Positions 1-5,894 of a stretch of DNA of 6,779 nucleotides are shown here, in pieces. Within the stretch, counting starts at the first letter, position 1. Each line of letters begins with the position of its first letter. A program made the position numbers and the translations under genes. Below the pieces are notes generated by a model. It saw only the letters and a list, made by a program, of their open reading frames with translations, made no database searches and was not told where the DNA came from. Source of the DNA: Acidobacteriota bacterium (lineage in GTDB: Bacteria; Acidobacteriota; UBA890); assembly GCA_030609765.1 (NCBI GenBank), contig JAUWTE010000170.1, positions 1 to 6,779 of the forward strand, in the 5' to 3' direction.

Positions 1-896
1 GCAAGAGCACGCTGGTCCACGATGTTCTGTTCGCTGGTCACAAGCAGCGACTGGGACCGGGGAAGCACAGAGTGGGCGCGCATCATCGAATCGAGGGCGC
101 CGAGCAGGTCAAGCAGGTCGTGCTCGTCGACCAGTCGCCCATCGGCCGGACGCCACGATCCAACCCTGTGACGTATGCGAAGGCCTTCGATGGAATCAGG
201 AGCGCCTTTGCCGGCACGCGCGAGGCGCGTGCACGTGGGTACGGCCCGGGCCACTTCTCGTTCAATGTCGCCGGGGGGCGCTGCGAGGCCTGTCAGGGCA
301 ACGGCGAGGTCGTGGTGGAGATGCAGTTCCTGCCGGATATACGCCTGCCGTGCGAAGAGTGCGAGGGTAGCAGATACCGTCGCGAGATCCTCGATGTGCG
401 GTACCACAACAAAGCGATCAACGAGGTGCTGCAGCTCACCATCAGCGAGGCTCGGCGGTTCTTCTCGGACGTCCGCAGAATCAACGATCGTCTCAAGGTG
501 CTGGAGGATGTAGGGCTCGGCTACCTACGCCTGGGGCAGCCGTCGACAACGCTGTCGGGCGGTGAGGCGCAGCGCCTGAAGCTGGCTGCACACCTGATCG
601 AGGGCGCCGGCTCCGGAACTCTCTATCTGTTCGACGAGCCGACGACCGGTTTGCATTTTGACGACATCGCCAAGCTCCTGTTTGCCCTCAACCGTCTCAT
701 CGACTCGGGAGCCTCGGTGGTGGTCATCGAGCACAATCTCGATTTCCTCAAAACGGCCGACTGGATAATCGACCTCGGGCCCGAGGGCGGAGACGCCGGC
801 GGAATGGTGGTTGCCGAGGGCATCCCGGAGGAGATCGCCGAGGTCGGGATCTCATACACCGGTCGGTATCTTCGCCAGGTGCTGGCCGTGGTGTAA
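1..896 (+). CDS. uvrA: Excinuclease ABC subunit A (UvrA), C-terminal 297 residues, 5' end outside window
   Basis: This is the second ATPase half of UvrA, the damage-recognition ATPase of nucleotide excision repair in the cytoplasm. The frame is open to the window's left edge, and the first full codons read KSTL, the end of the second Walker A (GKST), so the gene starts upstream. Numbering from that Lys, the second zinc finger is C94-x2-C97-x19-C117-x2-C120, the spacing normal for UvrA. It is followed by the ABC signature LSGGEAQR (184-191), the Walker B with D211-E212 in FDEPTTGLHF, and the H-loop His244 in VIEHNLD. The QSPIGRTPRSNP and FSFNVAGGRC stretches are also typical UvrA. It ends with TAA, 10 bases before the convergent aroC stop. 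No terminator hairpin is visible between them. Because the N-terminal half is missing, I cannot tell whether this is the UvrB-binding housekeeping UvrA or a class II paralogue (UvrA2). The family assignment itself is secure. Confidence 0.96.
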   Translation, partial: KSTLVHDVLFAGHKQRLGPGKHRVGAHHRIEGAEQVKQVVLVDQSPIGRTPRSNPVTYAKAFDGIRSAFAGTREARARGYGPGHFSFNVAGGRCEACQGNGEVVVEMQFLPDIRLPCEECEGSRYRREILDVRYHNKAINEVLQLTISEARRFFSDVRRINDRLKVLEDVGLGYLRLGQPSTTLSGGEAQRLKLAAHLIEGAGSGTLYLFDEPTTGLHFDDIAKLLFALNRLIDSGASVVVIEHNLDFLKTADWIIDLGPEGGDAGGMVVAEGIPEEIAEVGISYTGRYLRQVLAVV

Positions 897-906
897 GCGT
901 GGTGGG

Positions 907-2088
907 TCAGGAGCTTTGCGGCGGGAATCGGCCGATCTGTTGCAGGTACGAGGCGTAGTTGCGCTTCGTTTCGCCAATGCTGTCGCCGCCGAACTTCTCC
1001 AGGCAGGCGTCGGCAACAATCAGCGCCAGCATCGCCTCGCCGACAATGGCGGCCGACGGGAGCGGCTGGCGCAAGGTCGATAGCGGCTTCATGAATACGC
1101 GCACGCGCAGCTCGCCGCCGAACGTAATGCCGCCTTCGAGGCCGCCGGCGCGGTTGCTGGGACGGTAGAAACCGCCCTTCTCGCGATCGTAGTGAATCGG
1201 ATCGTGCACCACCGAGCCCGGTTGGCCGGCTGCCCAGATGGCGTCGCCGATTTCCACGGCCTTCTGTGCGGGAATCGACATCATCGCCTGTGCGATGCGG
1301 CCGTCGAGCTTCAGGTCCCATTGAGTGTGGCTGCCCAGCCCGGGTGGCACGTTGATGGCGATTACCTCGAAAGCGCCTCCCAGAGTGTCCAGTGAATCAC
1401 TAGCGGCATCGATGGCGGCAATCATTGCCGCTTCTGTCTGGGCATCGGCGCACCGAACCGGTGACGCGTCGGCGCACTCGAGAATGGTATTCACGGGTAG
1501 CGCGGTGCCGGCCTCGAGCCCGGCACCACCTATCCGGATGACGTGGCTCGTGATGCTCATATCCAGTTGGGCGAGGAATATCCTGCAAAGTGCCCCCGCC
1601 GCCACCCGCGCGGCAGTCTCACGCGCGCTGGCGCGTTCGAGAATGTCACGGAGGTCAGCGCGGTCGAACTTGAGGCCACCGGCCAGATCCGCGTGGCCAG
1701 GGCGCGGACGCGTGACCCGGCGGATGTCAGCGGCGGGGCTCCTGAGGTCACCGCTCTCAGCCGTTGATCCGCCGGCCTCGGGGCTGCCGGCCTCGAGTGG
1801 CTCCGCGCCCATGCCGTGTCGCCAATTCGTCCAATCGCGGTACTCGATCAAGAAGGCGATGGGGCTGCCGAGGGCGTGGCCATGACGAACCCCGGCCACG
1901 AAGCGGGCGCGGTCCTGCTCGATCTTCATGCGCTTGCCACGGCCGTAGCCGCCCATGCGATGCTCGAGATCGGCATCGATGGTGGGTAGGTCGATCGGCA
2001 ATCCGGCAGGCAATCCCTCGAGGATTCCAACGAGCATCGGCCCGTGGGATTCTCCTGCAGTCATGAAGCGAAGGGCGCGGAGCGACAT
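907..2088 (-). CDS. aroC: Chorismate synthase, with an internal loss of about 22 conserved residues
   Basis: Chorismate synthase makes chorismate from EPSP using reduced FMN, the last step of the shikimate pathway, in the cytoplasm. The 393-residue product shows the family signatures: ITAGESHG-like N-terminus with His15, GYGRGKRM, the TRPRPGHAD motif with His132, ERASARETAARVAAG, DTLGGAFEV, GLGSHTQWD, IPAQKAVEIGD, NRAGGLEGG and the C-terminal LEKFGGDS. I chose the ATG at 2088 over the in-frame ATG at 2094 because an AAAGGTGA Shine-Dalgarno sits 6 bases upstream of 2088 but touches 2094. Two things are odd. After MKPLSTL and PLPS (Ser345) the protein jumps straight to AAIVGEAM, skipping about 22 residues that carry the RSDVCAVP motif in homologues I remember. 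The family's TNG loop also reads TFG (Phe323). A 13-residue insert lies before the TRPRPGH motif. The gene is transcribed alone from its own promoter. The family is certain; catalytic activity is doubtful. Confidence 0.95.
   Translation of the reverse strand: MSLRALRFMTAGESHGPMLVGILEGLPAGLPIDLPTIDADLEHRMGGYGRGKRMKIEQDRARFVAGVRHGHALGSPIAFLIEYRDWTNWRHGMGAEPLEAGSPEAGGSTAESGDLRSPAADIRRVTRPRPGHADLAGGLKFDRADLRDILERASARETAARVAAGALCRIFLAQLDMSITSHVIRIGGAGLEAGTALPVNTILECADASPVRCADAQTEAAMIAAIDAASDSLDTLGGAFEVIAINVPPGLGSHTQWDLKLDGRIAQAMMSIPAQKAVEIGDAIWAAGQPGSVVHDPIHYDREKGGFYRPSNRAGGLEGGITFGGELRVRVFMKPLSTLRQPLPSAAIVGEAMLALIVADACLEKFGGDSIGETKRNYASYLQQIGRFPPQSS
1771..1795 (-). repeat. 10-bp direct repeat with a 15-bp period inside aroC
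   Basis: GCCGGCCTCG occurs at 1771-1780 and again at 1786-1795, exactly 15 bases (five codons) apart. On the aroC strand the two copies encode the similar blocks EAGSP and EAGGS. They lie in the variable loop between the family's AEP and TRPRPGHAD motifs. From memory, this stretch is about 13 residues longer than in Mycobacterium tuberculosis chorismate synthase. A slippage or duplication event is the simple reading. Confidence 0.6.
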
Positions 2089-2094
2089 GGTCAT

Positions 2095-2102
2095 TCACCT
2101 TT
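2095..2102 (-). promoter_or_regulatory. Ribosome binding site of aroC
   Basis: Read on the minus strand this is AAAGGTGA, a good Shine-Dalgarno. It ends 6 bases before the ATG at 2088 but directly abuts the ATG at 2094, so it favours the downstream start and decides the N-terminus as MSLRALRF. Confidence 0.75.
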
Positions 2103-2115
2103 GGTACCGCGGGCG

Positions 2116-2145
2116 AGTATAGGTACGCGCGTTTCTGCGTGTCAA
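2116..2145 (-). promoter_or_regulatory. Sigma70-type promoter of aroC
   Basis: On the minus strand there is a perfect -35 hexamer TTGACA (plus-strand 2140-2145), an 18-base spacer, and a TATACT -10 hexamer (2116-2121), one mismatch from consensus. Transcription would begin near 2109, giving a leader of about 20 bases that holds only the ribosome binding site before the ATG at 2088. There is therefore no room for a leader peptide or riboswitch. In a GC-rich genome such a near-consensus pair is unlikely by chance, and the position fits. Start-site mapping has not been done. Confidence 0.75.
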
Positions 2146-2165
2146 TGAGGTCTCCGTTAACCTCA
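2146..2165. promoter_or_regulatory. Inverted repeat TGAGGT-N8-ACCTCA, candidate operator
   Basis: Two perfect 6-bp arms (2146-2151 and 2160-2165) are separated by 8 bases that include part of a GTTAAC palindrome. The site directly abuts the outer edge of the aroC -35 box and lies 44 bases before the ATG of the divergent XRE regulator. Dyads of this size are typical targets of dimeric XRE-type repressors. It could therefore mediate autoregulation of the regulator, control of aroC, or both. The link to the regulator is inferred from position only. A short RNA hairpin in the regulator's leader is an alternative. Confidence 0.45.
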
Positions 2166-2209
2166 AGTCTCTGCTGGAATTGTCCGCGGCAGGGGGCTAT
2201 CGTTTCGGA

Positions 2210-2782
2210 ATGGAAATCGGCCGCAATATCGAGCGTATCCGACAGGCCCGTGAGATGAGTATCGAGGACCTGTCCCAGGAAGCGGATGTTGACCAGAGCC
2301 ACCTGAAGCGCATCGAGGCTGGCCATGTCTCCTCGCCCGGTCCCGATATGCTGGTGCGGATCGCGAAAGGGCTCGGTGTCGAAGTCGGGGCGCTATTCGG
2401 TGAAGACGGCGAGGTGCCCAAGCTGGAGATCGTCCTGCTCTCCGCGCCGGCAGACGTCCCTGAGTCGTTCTCGGTTTTCTTGCGTAACAACCTGCGTCAC
2501 CTGACACTGGACGAGCGCGTCTTCCTGGAGAGGACTGTCGGCGAGTTGAGTACGGACTCGCTGCTTGGCAGGCAGGCTGAGTTCTACGGTTTCTGGAAGG
2601 ATCTGCTGCATGCCTATCGCGGCAGCCCGAACCAGGGGCTGCTCCGGTTTGCTCTCGGGATACACTCCGAATATGGCCCTGAGACTCGCGACCTGATTCC
2701 ACAAATCTGGGCCGTGGCCGAGGTCATGGCAAGGGACTTGATGCCCATGGCCGGGGGCAAAGACAAGCGGGCGCCGGAATGA
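2210..2782 (+). CDS. XRE-family helix-turn-helix protein with an unrecognised C-terminal domain
   Basis: A 190-residue probable cytoplasmic DNA-binding regulator. Residues 4-62 form a Cro/C1-type (HTH_3) domain: IGRNIERIRQAREMSIEDLS, then the turn region with SQEADVDQSHLKRIEAG and a closing IAKGLGVEVGALF. Residues 70-190 (PKLEIVLL onward) are not a cupin, peptidase or sensor domain that I recognise. They look mostly helical, with LRNNLRHLTLDERVFLERTVGEL and a Trp/Tyr-rich FYGFWKDLLHAY segment. I prefer the ATG at 2210, which starts five residues before the first HTH helix, over an in-frame TTG at 2180. The nearest purine run (AGGGGG, 2191-2196) is far from the ATG, so translation initiation may be weak. 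The stop lies 4 bases before nnr, so the two are probably co-transcribed. The divergent aroC promoter and the adjacent inverted repeat make autoregulation plausible. Target genes and ligand are unknown. Confidence 0.85.
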   Translation: MEIGRNIERIRQAREMSIEDLSQEADVDQSHLKRIEAGHVSSPGPDMLVRIAKGLGVEVGALFGEDGEVPKLEIVLLSAPADVPESFSVFLRNNLRHLTLDERVFLERTVGELSTDSLLGRQAEFYGFWKDLLHAYRGSPNQGLLRFALGIHSEYGPETRDLIPQIWAVAEVMARDLMPMAGGKDKRAPE

Positions 2783-2786
2783 GACC

Positions 2787-4367
2787 ATGATCAAGATCCT
2801 CAACACCGCGCAGATTCAAGGTTGTGATCGAGCCGCCATTGACGACTATGGGATCCCCGGGCTGCTGCTCATGGAGAATGCCGGCACCCAAGTTGTCGAG
2901 GCCATGGAAGAGTTCTTCGAGACGGACGCTCCCGGGTCGGTGGCCGTCTGTTGTGGGAAAGGCAACAACGGAGGTGACGGCTTTGTCGTGGCGCGTCACC
3001 TGTACAACCTCGGACTCGATGTGCACGCGTATTTGTTTGCCAGCGCAAAACAGCTTCAGGGCTCTGCGGCGGCCCAACACGCCATGGCCCAGGCACTCGG
3101 CGTGCCGATCACCGAGATCCCCGATGCCGATGCGTGGGACGCGCACTACGCCGCCCTGGAAGGCTATGACTGCATCGTCGATGCTTTGTTTGGAACCGGC
3201 ATCACGGGTGGGTTGCGTGGACACCACGGTGAGGTGGTGGACGCGATCAACGCGGCGGGTGCGGCGGTAGTGGCCGTTGATCTGCCGAGCGGGTTGTCTG
3301 CTGATAGCGGCGACGTCGAAGGCCCCGTGGTCGATGCGGATCTCACCGTCACCTTCGCGGCGGCGAAGCTGTGCCATGTCTTGCCACCCGCCGAGGACTA
3401 TTGTGGCGAGATTTACGTGGTTGACATCGGCATCCCCGAGGCCAGCATTGCGGCGATCGATGATCCGGTTCTGATGCTCACCCCCGAGTACTGCGCTGAT
3501 CTCCTTGTGCCGCGAGCGAGCGATACACACAAGGGCACCTACGGACGGGTCTTGGTGGTAGCGGGATCACCGGGGACCACGGGAGCTGCCGTTCTCAGTG
3601 CACGAGGGGCTTTGCGAGGAGGTGCCGGGCTCGTGACGGTTGCGTCACCCAGCTCCGTCTATCCGATCGTTGCCGGTCAGATCACCGAGGCTCTCGTCAG
3701 ACCGCTGACCTGTGCGGCAGAGGGAGGCGGAATCGGTCTCAACGCCGTCGAAGAGGTTCTCGAGCTGGTTGGGAGCACCGATGTCCTTGCCATCGGCCCC
3801 GGAGTCGGGACGAGCTCGGAAACCGCTGAGGCCGTGCGCCAGATCATCTCACAGGCAGGGGTGCCGACCGTGATCGATGCGGATGGGCTCAATGCCTTGG
3901 TGGGGAGCCTGGACCGGATTTCAGAGTCGGCAGAGCCGCGCATCCTGACACCGCATCCCGGCGAGATGGCGCGCCTGCTCGGGTGTTCCACGGGCGATGT
4001 ACAGGGTGACCGCCTGGCCAGCGCAAGACGGCTGGCCGCCGAGACCGGCGCGCTGGTCGTGTTGAAAGGCCATCGCACCGTGCTGGCGCAGCCGGTGGGG
4101 CCGCTGGTGGTCAACCCCACGGGCAATCCAGGAATGGCCACCGGTGGCTCGGGTGATGTCTTGACCGGTCTCGTCGCGGCCTTCCTGGCGCAGAGGATGG
4201 AGCCGGCGGCGGCAGCCGAGCTCGGAGTGTTCATCCATGGTGCCGCCGGGGATCTGGCGGCTGATGAGCTCGGAGAGGTTGCCCTCATTGCCGGGGACCT
4301 GGTTGATTTACTGCCCGATGTTTTTCTCTCGTTGCAGGCGGAGCTCGACGAAGACGAAGATTTCTGA
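2787..4367 (+). CDS. nnr: Bifunctional NAD(P)H-hydrate epimerase / ADP-dependent NAD(P)H-hydrate dehydratase
   Basis: This metabolite-repair enzyme restores NADH and NADPH from their hydrated forms (NADHX, NADPHX). The N-terminal half epimerises R to S hydrates, and the C-terminal half dehydrates the S form at the expense of ADP. The 526-residue length matches the fused E. coli-type protein. In the YjeF_N epimerase domain (about 1-220) I see LLMENAG (27-33), the CGKGNNGGDGFVVAR phosphate-binding loop (56-70), DALFGTGITGGLRG and VAVDLPSGLSADSG. In the ribokinase-fold dehydratase domain (about 235-515) I see HKGTYGRVLVVAGSPGTTGAA, LAIGPGVG, VIDADGLNAL, LTPHPGEMARLLG, VLKGHRTVL and NPGMATGGSGDVLTG, with the conserved Asp457. 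It ends in an acidic tail (ELDEDEDF). The ATG lies 4 bases after the XRE stop, with GGAATGAG upstream as a possible ribosome binding site. tsaE follows in the same operon and the same reading frame, as it follows nnr in E. coli. Both domains look intact. Confidence 0.97.
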   Translation: MIKILNTAQIQGCDRAAIDDYGIPGLLLMENAGTQVVEAMEEFFETDAPGSVAVCCGKGNNGGDGFVVARHLYNLGLDVHAYLFASAKQLQGSAAAQHAMAQALGVPITEIPDADAWDAHYAALEGYDCIVDALFGTGITGGLRGHHGEVVDAINAAGAAVVAVDLPSGLSADSGDVEGPVVDADLTVTFAAAKLCHVLPPAEDYCGEIYVVDIGIPEASIAAIDDPVLMLTPEYCADLLVPRASDTHKGTYGRVLVVAGSPGTTGAAVLSARGALRGGAGLVTVASPSSVYPIVAGQITEALVRPLTCAAEGGGIGLNAVEEVLELVGSTDVLAIGPGVGTSSETAEAVRQIISQAGVPTVIDADGLNALVGSLDRISESAEPRILTPHPGEMARLLGCSTGDVQGDRLASARRLAAETGALVVLKGHRTVLAQPVGPLVVNPTGNPGMATGGSGDVLTGLVAAFLAQRMEPAAAAELGVFIHGAAGDLAADELGEVALIAGDLVDLLPDVFLSLQAELDEDEDF

Positions 4368-4403
4368 TCGCCGCCCGCGACCTTCACCCACGTGCACCTC
4401 GAG

Positions 4404-4868
4404 ATGGCCAGACCGCACGAGTTTCTCAGCCGCAACAACGAGCAGACCCTGGAGCTGGGTCGCCGTCTGGGCGAGCAACTCAACGGCGGCGAGGTGGTTC
4501 TTCTGTTCGGCCCTCTGGGTGCGGGCAAGACGGTTTTCGTGCGTGGCATGGCAAGCGGAATGGGCCTGCAGCCCGACGAGATCCGCAGTCCCTCCTTCAC
4601 GCTCATCAACGAGCACCGAGGTCGCTTCATCTTCTACCACGTCGACCTCTACCGTCTGTCCCATGCGTCGCTGACGGATCTGGGGCTCGAGGATCTATAC
4701 CGCAGCGACGCGGTGGTCGCGGTGGAGTGGGCCGAGCGCCTGGAGGAGGCGGGTTGGGATCTGGGTGATTCGATCATCGTGGAGATCGACTATCACCCGA
4801 CGCATGAGGACACTCGCATTCTGCTCATCGACGGTGGCGGTTTGATTGTCCTGGAGGCGGAATCATAG
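4404..4868 (+). CDS. tsaE: tRNA N6-threonylcarbamoyladenosine biosynthesis ATPase TsaE
   Basis: TsaE is the P-loop ATPase that works with TsaB and TsaD (not in this window) to place the t6A modification at position 37 of ANN-decoding tRNAs. The 154-residue product is of normal length. It carries the Walker A GPLGAGKT (36-43), the SPSFTL switch (62-67), HVDLYRL with Asp81 and Tyr83 (79-85), and the VEWAER motif (107-112), all in the family order. Start choice is uncertain. An ATG at 4404 gives an N-terminus (MARPHEFLSRN) that matches the family well, while a GTG at 4392 would add four residues; neither has a clear Shine-Dalgarno. The gene follows nnr by 36 bases and is in the same reading frame, with only the nnr TGA between them, so translation is probably coupled. 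Its TAG stop overlaps the convergent hydrolase gene. Confidence 0.95.
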   Translation: MARPHEFLSRNNEQTLELGRRLGEQLNGGEVVLLFGPLGAGKTVFVRGMASGMGLQPDEIRSPSFTLINEHRGRFIFYHVDLYRLSHASLTDLGLEDLYRSDAVVAVEWAERLEEAGWDLGDSIIVEIDYHPTHEDTRILLIDGGGLIVLEAES

Positions 4869-5894
4869 CTCCCAGGTCTGGCCCCGCTGGGCAACGCCGA
4901 AACCTGCATCCTGAACGGCAGCGCGCTGCGAACTGTTTTCGTCCCACAGTGGATTGGTGTGATTCAGGTGGGTGAACCAGACCTCAGGCCGGGCCCGAGC
5001 GCGCGCGGATAGCATCTCCACAGTATCGGCAACCGGGGGGTGTGGAACCTCGCCCTGCCAGCGGTGCCCGAGCTCCTCCGCGGAGTAGAAGGTGCCGTCG
5101 AGCACGGCGATGTCGCTCTTGTCCAGCCAGTCCTCGAAGGGTACCGGCCAGCCGTCCCAGCGATCGGCATCGGGGACGTACAGGAGACTCCGACTCGGTC
5201 CGTTGATGAGCAGGCCCAGCGTATCGGTGAGCTCGGCGCGATGCACGACGCTGAACGGTACGACGCTGAGGTCAGGGGTCAGCTCGATCGGGGCACCGAT
5301 GCTGATCTCCCGCAGGTCCAGCCTGTCCTCGTCGATCAATGTCTTGAAAGGCTGGTTGGAACGAAGAAGCCGAGCCATGGCCGCGCTCGCGTATACCGGA
5401 AGGTTGTCGGTGGCCGCGGCTTCGCGGCCACAGTGAAGAAGGCCCGTGTAGTGGCCCATGTGGGCGTGCGTGAGCAAGACCCCCTGGACCTCCTCCTCGA
5501 GGCGTAGCGTCCCGGTCGGTAGTGAGGGTTGTCCGCCCTGCTGTGGCCACGAGACAAGGTCACCGACTTGGGCGACGAAGTCGGGCGTTGCATCGACCAG
5601 AAAGCGCGCACCGGTCGCTGGATCGACAATTCCGAGGCAGGCGACGCGGGGAGCGGCGACCTCACCGGTGCGAACCCGAGCACAGTAGCCGGTGAAGCAA
5701 TTGGCCTGCGGGACACCGCCATCCTGGCTGGTGCCGAGTACGACCGCGAAGGGACTCGTGGGGCCGGTAGGAGCGCCCGCCCGCTGGCCGAATCGTCCCC
5801 ATCCGAATCCGAGTGGGACGGTCGATATTGCCGCCAGGCCGAGGCTGTTCTTCAACAGTTGTCGACGAGTCGTTCGATGAGCCGGGCGGGCCAT
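4863..5894 (-). CDS. PqqB-like metallo-beta-lactamase-fold hydrolase with Tat signal
   Basis: A 343-residue probable exported hydrolase. The N-terminus carries a twin-arginine motif TTRRQLLK (8-15) followed by a hydrophobic stretch (about 16-31), typical of Tat export to the periplasm. After it, VVLGTSQDGGVPQANC (51-66) resembles the start of PqqB, and Cys66 and Cys71 recall part of PqqB's Cys cluster. The metal-site motif reads HAHMGH (His143, His145, His148), with Gly147 where the classical HxHxDH has Asp. Further candidate ligands are the HR of VVHRAEL, Asp266 in VLDGTFY and the HLNHTN pair His309/His312. As I recall, relatives with THAHxGHYxGL form a recognisable PqqB-like branch, so Gly147 is probably family-typical. 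No PQQ pathway genes are nearby, so a role in PQQ synthesis is not supported and the substrate is unknown. The ATG follows the guaB TAG with no gap, implying co-transcription and coupled translation. The 3' end overlaps tsaE. Confidence 0.85.
   Translation of the reverse strand: MARPAHRTTRRQLLKNSLGLAAISTVPLGFGWGRFGQRAGAPTGPTSPFAVVLGTSQDGGVPQANCFTGYCARVRTGEVAAPRVACLGIVDPATGARFLVDATPDFVAQVGDLVSWPQQGGQPSLPTGTLRLEEEVQGVLLTHAHMGHYTGLLHCGREAAATDNLPVYASAAMARLLRSNQPFKTLIDEDRLDLREISIGAPIELTPDLSVVPFSVVHRAELTDTLGLLINGPSRSLLYVPDADRWDGWPVPFEDWLDKSDIAVLDGTFYSAEELGHRWQGEVPHPPVADTVEMLSARARARPEVWFTHLNHTNPLWDENSSQRAAVQDAGFGVAQRGQTWEL

Noticed and set aside
897..906. Possible shared terminator between the convergent uvrA and aroC genes.
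   Set aside because: The gap is only 10 bases, and I see no stem-loop or T-run in or near it.
623..1321. A 232-codon minus-strand frame across the uvrA end and the aroC 3' part.
   Set aside because: It is out of frame with aroC and antisense to uvrA, and its Arg-rich content is typical of a shadow frame. I also considered whether it could be the missing aroC segment after a frameshift, but it does not supply the RSDVCAVP block at the junction.
2180..2209. TTG at 2180 as an upstream start for the XRE protein.
   Set aside because: The ten added residues (LSAAGGYRFG when read literally) lie outside the HTH fold and have no good Shine-Dalgarno; the ATG at 2210 is the normal distance before the first helix.
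2724..3530. A 268-codon open frame on the minus strand opposite the start of nnr.
   Set aside because: It is fully antisense to the conserved epimerase domain of nnr, shows no domain and has no ribosome binding site that I can see.
3677..4630. A 317-codon open frame on the minus strand opposite nnr and tsaE, rich in Ser, Arg and Pro.
   Set aside because: It overlaps two well-identified genes along its whole length and has the biased composition expected of an antisense frame in GC-rich DNA, with no recognisable motif.
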